Below are positions 1-7,744 of a stretch of DNA of 61,733 bases, piece after piece. The stretch spans positions 1 through 61,733 of the forward strand of contig JAFSEB010000078.1 in NCBI GenBank assembly GCA_017435905.1, read 5' to 3'. The notes beneath the pieces are model-generated. The model did no database searches. It saw only the letters and a list, made by a program, of their open reading frames with translations, and was not told the origin of the DNA. The stretch is from Clostridia bacterium (lineage in GTDB: Bacteria > Bacillota > Clostridia > Christensenellales > CAG-138). Numbering within the stretch: the stretch's first letter is position 1; each line of letters opens with the position of its first letter. Position numbers and translations under genes: made by a program.

Positions 1-71
1 CGCATATCCAGTATAACTGCTGTTTTGAATTCTGCCGAGTACCTGTTGTATTTTTGTCCCTTCTTACTCAT
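1..71 (-). CDS. IS3-family transposase OrfA, N-terminal 23 residues (partial)
   Basis: Reading leftward from ATG at 71, the frame opens MSKKGQKYNRYSAEFK and continues TAVILDMR to the window edge. The basic start followed by a YSAEFK-like segment is typical of the helix-turn-helix OrfA subunit of IS3-family transposases, which binds the terminal repeats. The start is supported by GGGAGGTG a few bases upstream. Only the first residues are visible, so the subgroup and integrity are unknown. Confidence 0.6.
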   Translation of the reverse strand, partial: MSKKGQKYNRYSAEFKTAVILDM

Positions 72-118
72 TAAAAATATGCACCTCCCAAAGTGTCTAA
101 CTTTAGGGGTGCATATCA
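1..118 (-). mobile_element. End of an IS3-like insertion sequence (truncated by window edge)
   Basis: The reverse strand starts near 118 with a terminal sequence of the form ACCCCTAAAGTTAGACACTT, which resembles the inverted repeats of IS3-family (IS150-like) elements. A ribosome site (GGGAGGTG) and the start of a transposase frame follow. Only this end is inside the window, so the far end, the target duplication and intactness cannot be judged. It abuts a decayed spoIVB fragment, so the element may have landed in or beside spoIVB-derived DNA. Confidence 0.6.
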
Positions 119-146
119 TATTCCTAAAAAATGTTGTCCATAATGA

Positions 147-278
147 CAATCACACGTGAGCGGAAGCCCAATTATTCAGGATGGAAAATTGATTGGTGCT
201 GTTACTCATGTTTTTGTCAATGACCCGGCAAGAGGGTACGGGATCTTTATTGAGAATATGCTGGATGCGGCGGGATAA
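147..278 (+). pseudogene. SpoIVB (peptidase S55) C-terminal fragment, copy 1
   Basis: The frame reads [20 protein letters not shown], then [19 protein letters not shown] and a stop. This matches the C-terminal end of SpoIVB, the sporulation serine protease, including the GxSGSPI-type catalytic serine region. It is preceded in frame by a stop at 144-146, so no PDZ domain or N-terminal part remains here. A GTG at 156 could start a 40-residue peptide, but no ribosome site supports it. It sits next to the IS end, and a second related copy lies at 740-928. Confidence 0.65.
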
Positions 279-314
279 ACGATAAGAACGCACACGGAAA
301 CGTGTTTGTTCATA

Positions 315-656
315 CTATTCCAACTCAAACTCCGGGTCGACCGTCAGTATGTATATAATTTTGGAATCATCCGAAAAATGGATTTCTGCCATGTGGTCAT
401 CAAGATATGCGTTAAGTGTAAACTGGCATGCCGGACCGTATGCCAGAGCTTTTTCAAGCTGTCTCAATTCCTCAATCGTGTAATAACCAATGTCGAATTG
501 CATATCCAGTTCAGCATCTCTTTTCATAAAAACCTTGCTGTATTTCCAGCCCTTTGCTGCAAGATCTTCTAAAAATGCAACAGGACGTATAATGTCCTTA
601 CAGCGATAGTATTTCACAAAGTTGTTACCGGAAACGCTTTGTCTTATTTTTTCCAT
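315..656 (-). CDS. Hypothetical protein, 113 residues
   Basis: I do not recognise this family. The start is placed at the internal Met (MEKIRQSVSGNNFVKYYRCK) because a purine-rich ribosome site (AAAGGGGG) lies just upstream; the longer frame to 737 would run into the spoIVB-like repeat. The product is small, soluble, acidic at its C-terminus (ending DPEFELE), and has no signal peptide or membrane segment. It is the only gene between the two SpoIVB fragments and is read in the opposite direction to them. Function unknown. Confidence 0.55.
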   Translation of the reverse strand: MEKIRQSVSGNNFVKYYRCKDIIRPVAFLEDLAAKGWKYSKVFMKRDAELDMQFDIGYYTIEELRQLEKALAYGPACQFTLNAYLDDHMAEIHFSDDSKIIYILTVDPEFELE

Positions 657-739
657 GGGAAATCCCCCTTTTTCCAGTATATAAGTATTGTACTGCAAAA
701 AACGGACATCTGCCACAATCGAATTGCTGTCCATCATAA

Positions 740-928
740 CAATCGTTCGTGAGCGGAAGTCCTATTATTCAAGACGGTAAACCGGCAGATGCTGTTGCAC
801 CCCATGTTTTTGTCAATGATCCGGCAAGAGGGCAGTGGTTTGTTTTTGAGAATATGCCTGAAGTGTCAGAACAAAAAGCAGGGGAAGTGCCCCTGCTTTT
901 TTACACATTTCATGTAAAGCTCGCTTGA
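740..928 (+). pseudogene. SpoIVB C-terminal fragment, copy 2 (degenerate)
   Basis: After an in-frame stop at 737-739 the frame reads [20 protein letters not shown], then [20 protein letters not shown]. It clearly parallels copy 1 at 147-278, including the stop-Q-S-x-V-S-G-S-P upstream context. Similarity ends near 861. The frame then runs through a transcription terminator and stops at 926-928. Loss of the LIGAVTH core and lack of an N-terminal part mark it as non-functional. Confidence 0.6.
874..903 (+). terminator. Intrinsic terminator after the spoIVB-like fragment
   Basis: The stem AGCAGGGG / CCCCTGCT has a short loop and is followed by a run of six T. It lies inside the trailing frame of the second SpoIVB remnant and insulates the next promoter. 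Confidence 0.75.
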
Positions 929-976
929 CATGCTATTGCTATTATGATAAGATACGAATGTAAAGTAAACTTTACA
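925..976 (+). promoter_or_regulatory. Promoter with palindromic operator for the XRE/membrane-protein pair
   Basis: TTGACA at 925-930 and TAAGAT at 948-953 are 17 bases apart. Immediately downstream, 959-976 reads TGTAAAGTAAACTTTACA, two perfect 8-base arms around AA, ending at the ribosome site of the XRE gene. The position around and after the transcription start suggests repression by the XRE protein itself (inference). Confidence 0.75.
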
Positions 977-987
977 AGGAGGATGCA

Positions 988-1194
988 GTGAAAAACAGAA
1001 TCGAAGCGATCAGAAAAGAACGGGGAATACTGCAGGAAGAATTTGCAAGATCCATGGGGGTATCCCGACAGACGATCAGTTCTTTGGAAACGGGGCGGTA
1101 TAATCCGTCCATCATGCTGGCTTATAAAATCGCCAAATACTTTGGCATGACCATTGAAGAGGTTTTTATCTTTGAAGAGGAGGAATCGAAATGA
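988..1194 (+). CDS. XRE-family transcriptional regulator (68 residues)
   Basis: A minimal Cro/CI-type helix-turn-helix protein. Residues 1-60 hold the fold, with the recognition segment SMGVSRQTISSLETGRYNPS. It starts at GTG 988, with AAGGAGG at 976-982 giving normal spacing. Small XRE proteins of this type are usually paired with a membrane protein and control the pair. Here the next gene overlaps by four bases (ATGA), and a perfect inverted repeat covers the start region, so autoregulation is likely. The acidic tail EEEESK has no assigned role. Confidence 0.88.
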   Translation: MKNRIEAIRKERGILQEEFARSMGVSRQTISSLETGRYNPSIMLAYKIAKYFGMTIEEVFIFEEEESK

Positions 1195-1592
1195 AAACGA
1201 ACGGAAGATTTATCGCAATGATCATTTGCGTGTTGATCGGTGCTGTGTTGTTCGGCTTAGCTTTTGCCGGTACTCTTGATGAATTCTGGAGCGGCATGGG
1301 TGCAGGATTGATGACTGTTGGCGTTTTGCGGATCGTGCAGCACTTCAGAACCAGAAACAATGAAGCATACCGTGAAAAAGTCGAAACCGATATTGCGGAT
1401 GAAAGAAATCAATTCCTCCGAAACAAGGCTTGGGCATGGGCAGGGCACCTGTTTGTTATTATTGCAAGCGTTGCGACAATTGCCCTGAAAGTGCTGGGGC
1501 AGGAGCAGTTATCCATGGCAGCGGGTTGGGCGGTGTGCCTGATGGTCATTCTGTATTGGATCAGTTTTTTAATTCTGAGAAAGAAATACTGA
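1191..1592 (+). CDS. Small membrane protein co-transcribed with XRE regulator
   Basis: 133 residues with four predicted hydrophobic segments (about 8-27, 33-50, 82-101 and 108-129) and a charged loop at about 52-78 (HFRTRNNEAYREKVETDIAD). Its start ATG overlaps the stop of the XRE gene, so the two are translationally coupled. Families of this kind are common next to YozG-like XRE regulators in Firmicutes, but their function is not established. A strong terminator follows, so the unit has two genes. Confidence 0.7.
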   Translation: MKTNGRFIAMIICVLIGAVLFGLAFAGTLDEFWSGMGAGLMTVGVLRIVQHFRTRNNEAYREKVETDIADERNQFLRNKAWAWAGHLFVIIASVATIALKVLGQEQLSMAAGWAVCLMVILYWISFLILRKKY

Positions 1593-1633
1593 TACACATT
1601 GAACGGGCTTGTTTACAGTCGGTACGTATCAAA

Positions 1634-1664
1634 CAAAAAAGCAGGATCACATCCTGCTTTTTTT
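1634..1664 (+). terminator. Intrinsic terminator
   Basis: The 7-base stem GCAGGAT / ATCCTGC has a CAC loop and is flanked by A-run and T-run. It ends the XRE/membrane-protein unit. Confidence 0.85.
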
Positions 1665-1724
1665 ATTCGTGCAGCAATGATAAAGGAAAATCTATCCGCA
1701 AATGACCGATAATTGCACGGAATG

Positions 1725-1779
1725 TTGACATGGAGCGATAAGAAAGATATAATAACTATTGTTACATAACATATGTTAT
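1725..1779 (+). promoter_or_regulatory. Consensus promoter and palindromic operator of the TetR operon
   Basis: TTGACA (1725-1730) and TATAAT (1748-1753) are separated by 17 bases, a perfect sigma-A promoter. A 14-base perfect palindrome ATAACATATGTTAT lies at 1766-1779, just before the TetR gene, and is the obvious candidate operator for that repressor (inference). Confidence 0.8.
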
Positions 1780-1794
1780 TAAGAGGGTTATTTT

Positions 1795-2361
1795 ATGCCG
1801 CCAAAAACAAAAATATCGGAAGCAATGATCATAGATGCAGGATTCCGGCTTGTTCGGGAAGAAGGGATCGGCGCGCTGAATGTTCGTTCCGTGTCTTCAA
1901 AGCTGAACTGTTCCACACAGCCGGTCATGCATCATTTTGCCACGGTTGATTTGCTGAAACAAGCCATTTACCGCCGTGCCGATGCGTATCATACGGAATA
2001 TCTGCTATCTCATGATGTGGGAGTGGATGACCCGATGCTGGCGATCGGGATGCGGTATATTCGATTCGCAGCGGAAGAAAAACACCTGTTTTGTTTTTTG
2101 TTCCAATCCGATCAGTTTGTGAACGAGAGTTTGACCGCATTGCTGCAAGGCGATGCGATCCTGCCGATGCTGCGGATCTTGCAGGAAGAAGCAGCGCTAA
2201 GCGAAGAGGAGAGCCGTGAAGTTTTTGGCTCTCTCTTTATCGCTGCACACGGATTCGCAAGCCTGTTTGCAAACAATGCAATGCAATACAATGAGGCGGA
2301 TTGCGCCAGAAGTCTTGAAGCAATTTTTATGGGTCTCATCAGAACAATAAAGGAGGAATGA
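1795..2361 (+). CDS. TetR/AcrR-family transcriptional regulator
   Basis: 188 residues. The N-terminal helix-turn-helix (about 8-52) contains GALNVRSVSSKLNCSTQPVM, the TetR recognition region, followed by an all-helical ligand-binding domain with no close specificity clue. The consensus promoter and 14-base palindrome upstream indicate a self-controlled repressor. The stop is three bases before the start of the CPBP protease gene, and a GNAT acetyltransferase follows, so these three probably form its regulon. The inducing ligand is unknown. Confidence 0.85.
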   Translation: MPPKTKISEAMIIDAGFRLVREEGIGALNVRSVSSKLNCSTQPVMHHFATVDLLKQAIYRRADAYHTEYLLSHDVGVDDPMLAIGMRYIRFAAEEKHLFCFLFQSDQFVNESLTALLQGDAILPMLRILQEEAALSEEESREVFGSLFIAAHGFASLFANNAMQYNEADCARSLEAIFMGLIRTIKEE

Positions 2362-2364
2362 AAC

Positions 2365-3138
2365 ATGAAGAAACTGTTCCGGAAGGATGAAGTGCTGTTT
2401 GCGATTCTGTGGATCGTTATTTATGTGGTTGGCTTTGGCAATGCGGATAACATTTCGGAAGCAATGGGGATCCCGAAACTTCTGACCTGTATCGTAGGGC
2501 TTGCTTTATCGGTGATCCTGTATGCATTTATCAGGAAAAACCACCTTTTTGAGTATTATGGACTTTGCGGCGTCAAAAACAGCAGGCGGTATCTGTATTT
2601 TATTCCCCTGGCCGTGATCACGAGCGCTAATCTGTGGAACGGTTTTACTGAGAATCTGCCGCCTCTTGAAAGCCTTCTGCATGTGATCAGTATGTGTTTT
2701 GTCGGATTCCTTGAAGAGGTTATTTTCCGCGGTCTGCTTTTCAAGGGGATGAGCAAAACAAACATCACATCAGCGATCATCGTTTCATCGCTGACATTCG
2801 GCGTGGGACATATCGTGAATCTGCTGATGGGAGAGCCTCTTTTCGATACGCTGCTGCAGCTTATTTATGCCTCGGCGATCGGTTTTTGTTATACTTCCAT
2901 ATTCTTTGTGAGTGGAAGCATCCTGCCCTGTATCATTTCCCATATTTTATTCAATTCACTCAGCGCTTTTTCCGTGCAGCGCAGCGAGGGAGGGGATATC
3001 GTGATGACGGTCGTGATTTCTACACTGAGCATCGCTTACGGTGCATGGCTGCTGTATGACCGTGCCGCAAGGCAGAAATCACTGCCGCAAAAGGAAGAAC
3101 CGGAAGCGGCGGCGAAGTTTGCAGATGTTCAAGGTTGA
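2365..3138 (+). CDS. CPBP (Abi/CAAX) family intramembrane metalloprotease
   Basis: 257 residues with about seven membrane segments. The three CPBP signature motifs are present: EEVIFRG (about residue 117), FGVGH (about 145) and HILFN (about 192), which together form the glutamate/histidine metal site of CAAX-like intramembrane proteases. In bacteria such proteins process small peptides or give self-immunity to bacteriocins; the substrate here is unknown. It lies in the TetR operon with RBS AAGGAGGA. The charged tail (QKSLPQKEEPEAAAKF) is cytoplasmic and variable. Confidence 0.85.
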   Translation: MKKLFRKDEVLFAILWIVIYVVGFGNADNISEAMGIPKLLTCIVGLALSVILYAFIRKNHLFEYYGLCGVKNSRRYLYFIPLAVITSANLWNGFTENLPPLESLLHVISMCFVGFLEEVIFRGLLFKGMSKTNITSAIIVSSLTFGVGHIVNLLMGEPLFDTLLQLIYASAIGFCYTSIFFVSGSILPCIISHILFNSLSAFSVQRSEGGDIVMTVVISTLSIAYGAWLLYDRAARQKSLPQKEEPEAAAKFADVQG

Positions 3139-3153
3139 GTCCGGAGAAAGAGT

Positions 3154-3696
3154 ATGAATCGATACGGAATTGAACTGGTCCCTGCCGATACCACACTTGC
3201 AGAGGCGCTTGCGGATTTTTATTGGGTAAACAGGGAACATCTTGCGCAGTTTGAACCCAAACGCAATGCGGAGTTCTTTACGGCGCAGCATCAGCTGGAG
3301 GTTCTGAAGAAAGAAATGCAGGATCGGGCGGAGAAACGAAGCTATCGGTTTTATATTCAGCCGAACGACCGACAGGGAAAAATCATCGGGATCATCGGTC
3401 TTAACAACATCATTTGGGGTGCTTTCCGTTCTGCAATGCTGGGTTATAAGATGGATAAAGATTTTTGCAGCAAAGGATTCATGACCGCATCGGTGGCAGA
3501 AGTGGTTCGTTTTGCCTTTGATGAATTGAAGCTCCATAGGATCGAGGCAAACGTGATGCCAAGAAATACCGCATCCCTTCGGGTGCTTGAGAAAAACGGC
3601 TTTGAAAACGAAGGGCTTTCCAAGTATTACCTTAACATCAACGGCGTATGGGAAGACCATATCCATATGGTAAAGATCAATTTTGCATTGCATTGA
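3154..3696 (+). CDS. GNAT N-acetyltransferase, RimJ/RimL type
   Basis: 180 residues spanning a complete GNAT domain: an N-terminal substrate-binding part, the acetyl-CoA loop region GYKMDKDFCSKGFMTASVAE (about 105-124), and the C-terminal signature HRIEANVMPRNTASLRVLEK with NGF. Members acetylate protein N-termini or small amines; the substrate cannot be read. It starts 15 bases after the CPBP gene and ends at a strong terminator, closing the TetR operon. Confidence 0.85.
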   Translation: MNRYGIELVPADTTLAEALADFYWVNREHLAQFEPKRNAEFFTAQHQLEVLKKEMQDRAEKRSYRFYIQPNDRQGKIIGIIGLNNIIWGAFRSAMLGYKMDKDFCSKGFMTASVAEVVRFAFDELKLHRIEANVMPRNTASLRVLEKNGFENEGLSKYYLNINGVWEDHIHMVKINFALH

Positions 3697-3742
3697 TCGG
3701 CAGATGCTGACCGGATGATTTGCGCCATATACCATATAGAAC

Positions 3743-3776
3743 AAGCAGGATCTAAAAGCGATCCTGCTTTTTTTCT
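3743..3776 (+). terminator. Intrinsic terminator of the TetR-CPBP-GNAT operon
   Basis: The stem GCAGGATC / GATCCTGC has loop TAAAAGC and is followed by seven T. It lies between the convergent GNAT gene and the XRE-TPR gene. Its arm sequence closely resembles that of the terminator at 1634-1664. Confidence 0.85.
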
Positions 3777-4700
3777 TTATTTTGTTTTTTTCATTGCTGC
3801 TTTTGCAAGTTCCCGTACGGCTTCAGCTTCCACGTCATATCCGTCTTTCAGATGCTTTTCCGAAATGTTCATATACTCGTTTGCGGCCTTTTCAAATTCG
3901 CCCATTTTTTCGTAGCAATCTGCTTTTGCATACAGCTCATCAAAAAAATACGTGCCGATATTTCCGGCTGTTTCATAGTGAACAAATGCCTCTTCATATT
4001 TACCCAAAGCTGCGCATATATCGCCGCCGTGAATGAAAATCTCCCATCGGTCAGGAAAACGGTCGGCTGCGATCAAAAAACAGGAATAAGCGGTATCGTA
4101 GTTCTTTTCAAGCATGTACGCTTCAAGCAAAAAACACCATTCTTGACAGTCGGAAGGGTTTTCCTGCAAGCGCTTTTCCTGCAGGGTGATTGCATCCTTG
4201 CCTTGACCGATCTCAAAAAGCAGCTTTGTGTGCATGGAACGTGCTCTTCCGTAAATATGAGGATCATTTTGCGGATCATTAGACATTGCTCTTTTATACC
4301 AATCCAGTGCCGTATCCATACAGTAACGCATCATGAAGTGGTGGATCACGGCGTAATTCCATTGGTCGGCAGGGGTCGGTTCCTTGGTTCGCATCTGTTT
4401 TTGATATTCAAGCATGCAGCGGAAAAAATCTTCCGGATCACGGGTCTTTTCATAGACGGAAGAAAGCCTTTCTGCGTAACTTTCATAGGCGACAGAGTAT
4501 TTTCTGTAAAATGCATCGACAGTGACGCCGTAAAGGTCTGCGAGTACAGGTAAGGTAAGGGCATCCGGTAAAGTTGTGCCGCACTCCCACCTTGAAACGG
4601 TTTGCGCATTGACGAGAAGGATCGACGCAACCTGTTCCTGCGTCATGTTTTTTGCAAGCCGGTATTGTTTCAGGTTATCGGCAAGGATACGGTTTGTCAT
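3777..4700 (-). CDS. XRE regulator with C-terminal TPR-like repeats
   Basis: 307 residues. Residues 5-60 form a Cro/CI helix-turn-helix (TQEQVASILLVNAQTVSRWE). The rest is helical with tetratricopeptide-like repeats, visible at AALGKYEEAFVHYETAG and KMGEFEKAANEYMNISEKH. This architecture is seen in signal-responsive regulators, where the TPR part binds a peptide or partner. The start ATG has AAAGGAG upstream. It is transcribed away from the YjjG-like gene, and the roughly 200 bases between them contain both promoters. Target genes are unknown. Confidence 0.82.
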   Translation of the reverse strand: MTNRILADNLKQYRLAKNMTQEQVASILLVNAQTVSRWECGTTLPDALTLPVLADLYGVTVDAFYRKYSVAYESYAERLSSVYEKTRDPEDFFRCMLEYQKQMRTKEPTPADQWNYAVIHHFMMRYCMDTALDWYKRAMSNDPQNDPHIYGRARSMHTKLLFEIGQGKDAITLQEKRLQENPSDCQEWCFLLEAYMLEKNYDTAYSCFLIAADRFPDRWEIFIHGGDICAALGKYEEAFVHYETAGNIGTYFFDELYAKADCYEKMGEFEKAANEYMNISEKHLKDGYDVEAEAVRELAKAAMKKTK

Positions 4701-4828
4701 ATTTGATCTCCTTTGTGGTCGTTTCGGAAGCTTCCTTGCTTATTGTAAGCGTTTGCTTTATAAAGGGGAACATCTTTGTTCGTGATGCGACTCTTATTCT
4801 TTGTACAGAAAGCAAAGGTTTGCTTGGA

Positions 4829-4857
4829 ATGACAGTAGTCAGTGTTTATGGTATAAT
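4829..4857 (+). promoter_or_regulatory. Promoter for the nucleotidase/creatininase operon
   Basis: ATGACA at 4829-4834 and an extended -10 (TGGTATAAT, box 4852-4857) are separated by 17 bases. The next gene starts at 4905 after AGAAGGAG. Confidence 0.7.
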
Positions 4858-4904
4858 CAACACGACAACGAACGGTTTCCGATCGTAACAAGAAGGAGCA
4901 AATC

Positions 4905-5621
4905 ATGATAAAAGTGATCCTGTGGGATGTTGACGGAACGCTGCTGGATTTTCCGAAAGCGGAGTATGAGGCAATCAAAACTTGTTTTCGCATATTCGAC
5001 CTTGGTGAATGTACGGATGAAATGGTTGCAAGATACTCCGAGATCAATAAAAAATACTGGGAAATGCTGGAACGTAAAGAGCTTACGAAGCCCGAGGTCC
5101 TGGTTGGGCGTTTTCGGGAGTTTTTTGCAAAGGAGAAGATCCAGACGGACTGTGCTGAGGATTTCAATAAGGAATATCAGCTGCGGCTTGGCGATACGAT
5201 ATGCTTTTGCGACAACAGCTATGAATTGCTGAAAAGCCTCAAAGGCAGGGTAAAGCAATATGCGGTCACCAACGGCACAAGGATCGCACAGGACAAAAAA
5301 CTGAACCGATCCGGGCTGATCGACGTTTTTGACGGCATATTTATTTCGGAGGATATCGGCATTGAAAAACCGGATGTCGGCTTTTTCCAAAGTGTCTTTG
5401 AGCGGATCGGGCAGTATGAAAAGGACGAAGTGATGATCGTAGGGGACTCCCTGACAAGCGATATGCAGGGCGGAAACAATGCGGGTATTCTGTGCTGCTG
5501 GTACAATCCCAAGCATGTTCCGTTAACAAAAGCATTGCGGATCGACTATGAGATCGATGATTTGAATCGGATAGAGGATATTCTCATCGCTGCGAAAGCG
5601 TGTTACGGAAAGGATGATTGA
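4905..5621 (+). CDS. yjjG: HAD-superfamily hydrolase, YjjG-type noncanonical nucleotidase
   Basis: 238 residues. HAD motif I is DVDGTLLDF (residues 8-16), motif II is VTNGT, motif III is a conserved lysine in GIEKPDVGFF, and motif IV is VGDSLTSDMQGG. A helical cap lies between motifs I and II. The pattern NGTRIAQDKKL with GIEKP matches the YjjG family, which dephosphorylates pyrimidine nucleotides, including damaged ones, as house-cleaning. The symbol is by family resemblance. The creatininase-family gene follows directly. Confidence 0.82.
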   Translation: MIKVILWDVDGTLLDFPKAEYEAIKTCFRIFDLGECTDEMVARYSEINKKYWEMLERKELTKPEVLVGRFREFFAKEKIQTDCAEDFNKEYQLRLGDTICFCDNSYELLKSLKGRVKQYAVTNGTRIAQDKKLNRSGLIDVFDGIFISEDIGIEKPDVGFFQSVFERIGQYEKDEVMIVGDSLTSDMQGGNNAGILCCWYNPKHVPLTKALRIDYEIDDLNRIEDILIAAKACYGKDD

Positions 5622-5623
5622 TC

Positions 5624-6412
5624 ATGTACCTTGCAAGAATGAACTGTAAGGATGTTGAAGCGTATCTCAAAACCAGCGACACGGTTCTGATCCCAGTCGG
5701 AAGCCTTGAAAACCATGGACTTCACATGCCGCTTGGAACGGATATCATGATCCCGAACAAAATTGCGGAACTTCTCAACATAAAAAGCGGTATCCTGATT
5801 GCGCCCTCCGTTAATTACGGTGCCACCGATGCACTTTCCGGCTTTCCCGGAACCGTTTCCATCGGTACGGAAGTGCTCATAGCGCTTCTTCGTGCCGTGT
5901 GCGATCAGCTTTTTCGTTATGGCTTCCGTCATTTTTTGATCCTGAACGGGCACGGCGGCAATACCGCAGCCATTCAGGAGGTCGGTATGCACCTTTACAG
6001 AAAGGGTGCTTATCTTGCAAATCTCAATTGGTGGCTGATGGCAGGGGAGATCAACAAAGAATGGGCAGGCGGGCATGGCGGCGGAGAAGAAACTGCTGCG
6101 ATCATGGCGATCGACCCTGCGCTGATCAAAACAGAATACATTGAAAAGGGTGAGGAGATCCGAAACGATCTTGGCGATGCACTTCCTTACGGTGCATGGA
6201 CGAATATCAAATACAAGGGTGTTTCGGTTGCAGTGCCCCGTGAGATCAAAGACATTACGGGAAACGGCTGGCTTGTTCACTCATTTAAGGATGATGTTCC
6301 TTCCCGGGCAAACGCAGAATGGGGGGAAGCAATGCTGGAAGCAACTGCGGATTATATTGCGGATTTTGCAGCGGTATTTGCAAAGACGCCTCTTCCGCAA
6401 AGGGAAAAGTAA
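5624..6412 (+). CDS. Creatininase-family amidohydrolase
   Basis: 262 residues. The metal-binding pattern of the family is visible: GSLENHGLHMPLGTD (E29, H31, D40), LNGHGGN and GGHGGGEE, giving the two-metal site of creatininase-type hydrolases such as creatininase, ArfB and MftE. The true substrate is not evident. The ATG at 5624 is preferred over TTG 5618 because the purine-rich site AAAGG ends ten bases before it. It follows the YjjG-like gene with only two bases between them. Confidence 0.82.
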   Translation: MYLARMNCKDVEAYLKTSDTVLIPVGSLENHGLHMPLGTDIMIPNKIAELLNIKSGILIAPSVNYGATDALSGFPGTVSIGTEVLIALLRAVCDQLFRYGFRHFLILNGHGGNTAAIQEVGMHLYRKGAYLANLNWWLMAGEINKEWAGGHGGGEETAAIMAIDPALIKTEYIEKGEEIRNDLGDALPYGAWTNIKYKGVSVAVPREIKDITGNGWLVHSFKDDVPSRANAEWGEAMLEATADYIADFAAVFAKTPLPQREK

Positions 6413-6459
6413 ATAATCAGCATACCTTTTCAAATAAAGCAACATCATAAAGTGCTTTC

Positions 6460-6485
6460 CGGCTGCGTATAGAAATACGCAGCCG
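6460..6485 (+). other. Strong hairpin without T-run
   Basis: CGGCTGCGTAT and ATACGCAGCCG form an 11-base perfect stem around AGAA. No T-run follows on either strand, so it is probably a 3' processing or stabilising structure or a weak terminator of the creatininase transcript. Confidence 0.5.
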
Positions 6486-6567
6486 AATGTGTATTATGCA
6501 TATATCGATGGTATTACGGATTATTATACAAACATTTCAAATCGACACTTTATTTTTGGTATGTATA

Positions 6568-6576
6568 TGGTATAAT
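6568..6576 (+). promoter_or_regulatory. Extended -10 promoter before the leader peptide
   Basis: TGGTATAAT at 6568-6576 is a perfect extended -10 element with no convincing -35 box. The resulting transcript would begin about 70 bases before the strong ribosome site of the 29-codon leader frame. Confidence 0.55.
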
Positions 6577-6654
6577 CTCCGATGACAAAACAGCGCGCTT
6601 TGTCATGCCGGTCGGATCTGTTGTCCGAATTATTCAAGCAAAGGAGGTTTTTTC

Positions 6655-6744
6655 ATGCGCAGAAATATTCAGAAAGCAGCCGGAATGTCATTCCGTAAAG
6701 CGACATGGCTCACATCTACCACAAAACCTCCGAAAATGACCTGA
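6655..6744 (+). CDS. Putative 29-residue leader peptide upstream of a DMT transporter
   Basis: ATG 6655 is preceded at ideal spacing by AAAGGAGG (6641-6648) and opens a basic 29-residue frame (MRRNIQKAAGMSFRKATWLT onward) that ends at TGA 6742-6744. It is the best ribosome site in the region. The frame's 3' part contains AAAACCTCC, perfectly complementary to GGAGGTTTT at its own ribosome site, so the leader RNA can fold on itself. The transporter start is 69 bases downstream. A regulatory leader is an inference; no homologue is recognised. Confidence 0.45.
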   Translation: MRRNIQKAAGMSFRKATWLTSTTKPPKMT

Positions 6745-6812
6745 AACCAACATATCTGCTTCACTTTTATCAAACATGACACAAAACGATTATTTGAATA
6801 AGGAGTATTATT

Positions 6813-7721
6813 ATGTGGTTTTGGTTATCGCTCATTACTTTGATTTGTTGGTCCGGTTCCGATCTTTTTTCGAAAATCGGCTGCCGGGATGCGAAGGATA
6901 AATACAGCCACCTGAAAATGGTGATGGCGGTTGGTCTTGTAATGGGTCTGCACGCCATGTATGAGATATTTGTTGGCGGAACGGAGATCTCTCTCAGTAT
7001 CATCATGACCTACCTGCCGGTATCGCTGCTTTACATTGCATCCATGGCAATGGGTTATCTTGGCCTTCGCTATATCGAACTTTCCATTTCTTCGCCCATC
7101 TGCAATTCCTCCGGTGCGCTCGTCGCCGTCATGACGCTCTTCATGGTCGGTTTCTCCGAGTATTCTCCGCTTGCGCTTGTTGCGGTAGCGATCGTTTGCA
7201 TCGGCGCAATCGGTCTTGGTGTTGTTGACTATTTCGAGGACGATGCGCTTCGTGCGGAACGCCAGAAGGCAAGCAACTATAAGTATTCCAAGAGCCTTAT
7301 TGCGCTTGCACTGCCCGTTGCTTACTGCATTCTTGATGCAGTCGGTACCTTTGCAGACAACCGTGTTCTTGAGATCCTCAACGAAGACAGCGCAAATGTG
7401 GCCTATGAGCTTACCTTCCTCTTTGTGGGCATCATCTGCTTCATTTATGTTGTGCTGATCAAGAAGGATAAGCTGATCCCGAAGATGGAAGCGCCGAAGT
7501 ATATCGGTGCTGTGTGCGAGACTGCCGGTCAGTTTGCATACATTTATGCCATCGCCGATACCGAGCATCTTGCGATGTCTGCACCGATCATTTCCTCTTA
7601 CTGCGCAGCATCTGTGCTTTGGAGCAGGCTGTTCCTGAAAGAGAAGCTCTCTGTGAAGCATTATATCATGATCGTTCTTGTTGTGATCGGTATTGCCATC
7701 ATGGGCTTCCTCGACATGTAA
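6813..7721 (+). CDS. EamA/DMT-superfamily transporter
   Basis: 302 residues with about ten membrane helices in two related halves, the drug/metabolite transporter fold. The first half spans about 1-140 and the second about 150-300, joined by a charged loop (EDDALRAERQKASNYKYSK). The C-terminal half ends with the typical pair of helices after LWSRLFLKEKLSVKHYIMIV. Substrates in this superfamily range from amino acids and nucleosides to drugs and cannot be deduced. It is the only gene downstream of the folded leader and is followed by a terminator. Confidence 0.82.
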   Translation: MWFWLSLITLICWSGSDLFSKIGCRDAKDKYSHLKMVMAVGLVMGLHAMYEIFVGGTEISLSIIMTYLPVSLLYIASMAMGYLGLRYIELSISSPICNSSGALVAVMTLFMVGFSEYSPLALVAVAIVCIGAIGLGVVDYFEDDALRAERQKASNYKYSKSLIALALPVAYCILDAVGTFADNRVLEILNEDSANVAYELTFLFVGIICFIYVVLIKKDKLIPKMEAPKYIGAVCETAGQFAYIYAIADTEHLAMSAPIISSYCAASVLWSRLFLKEKLSVKHYIMIVLVVIGIAIMGFLDM

Positions 7722-7744
7722 CTTAAACAGAATATTCAATATCA

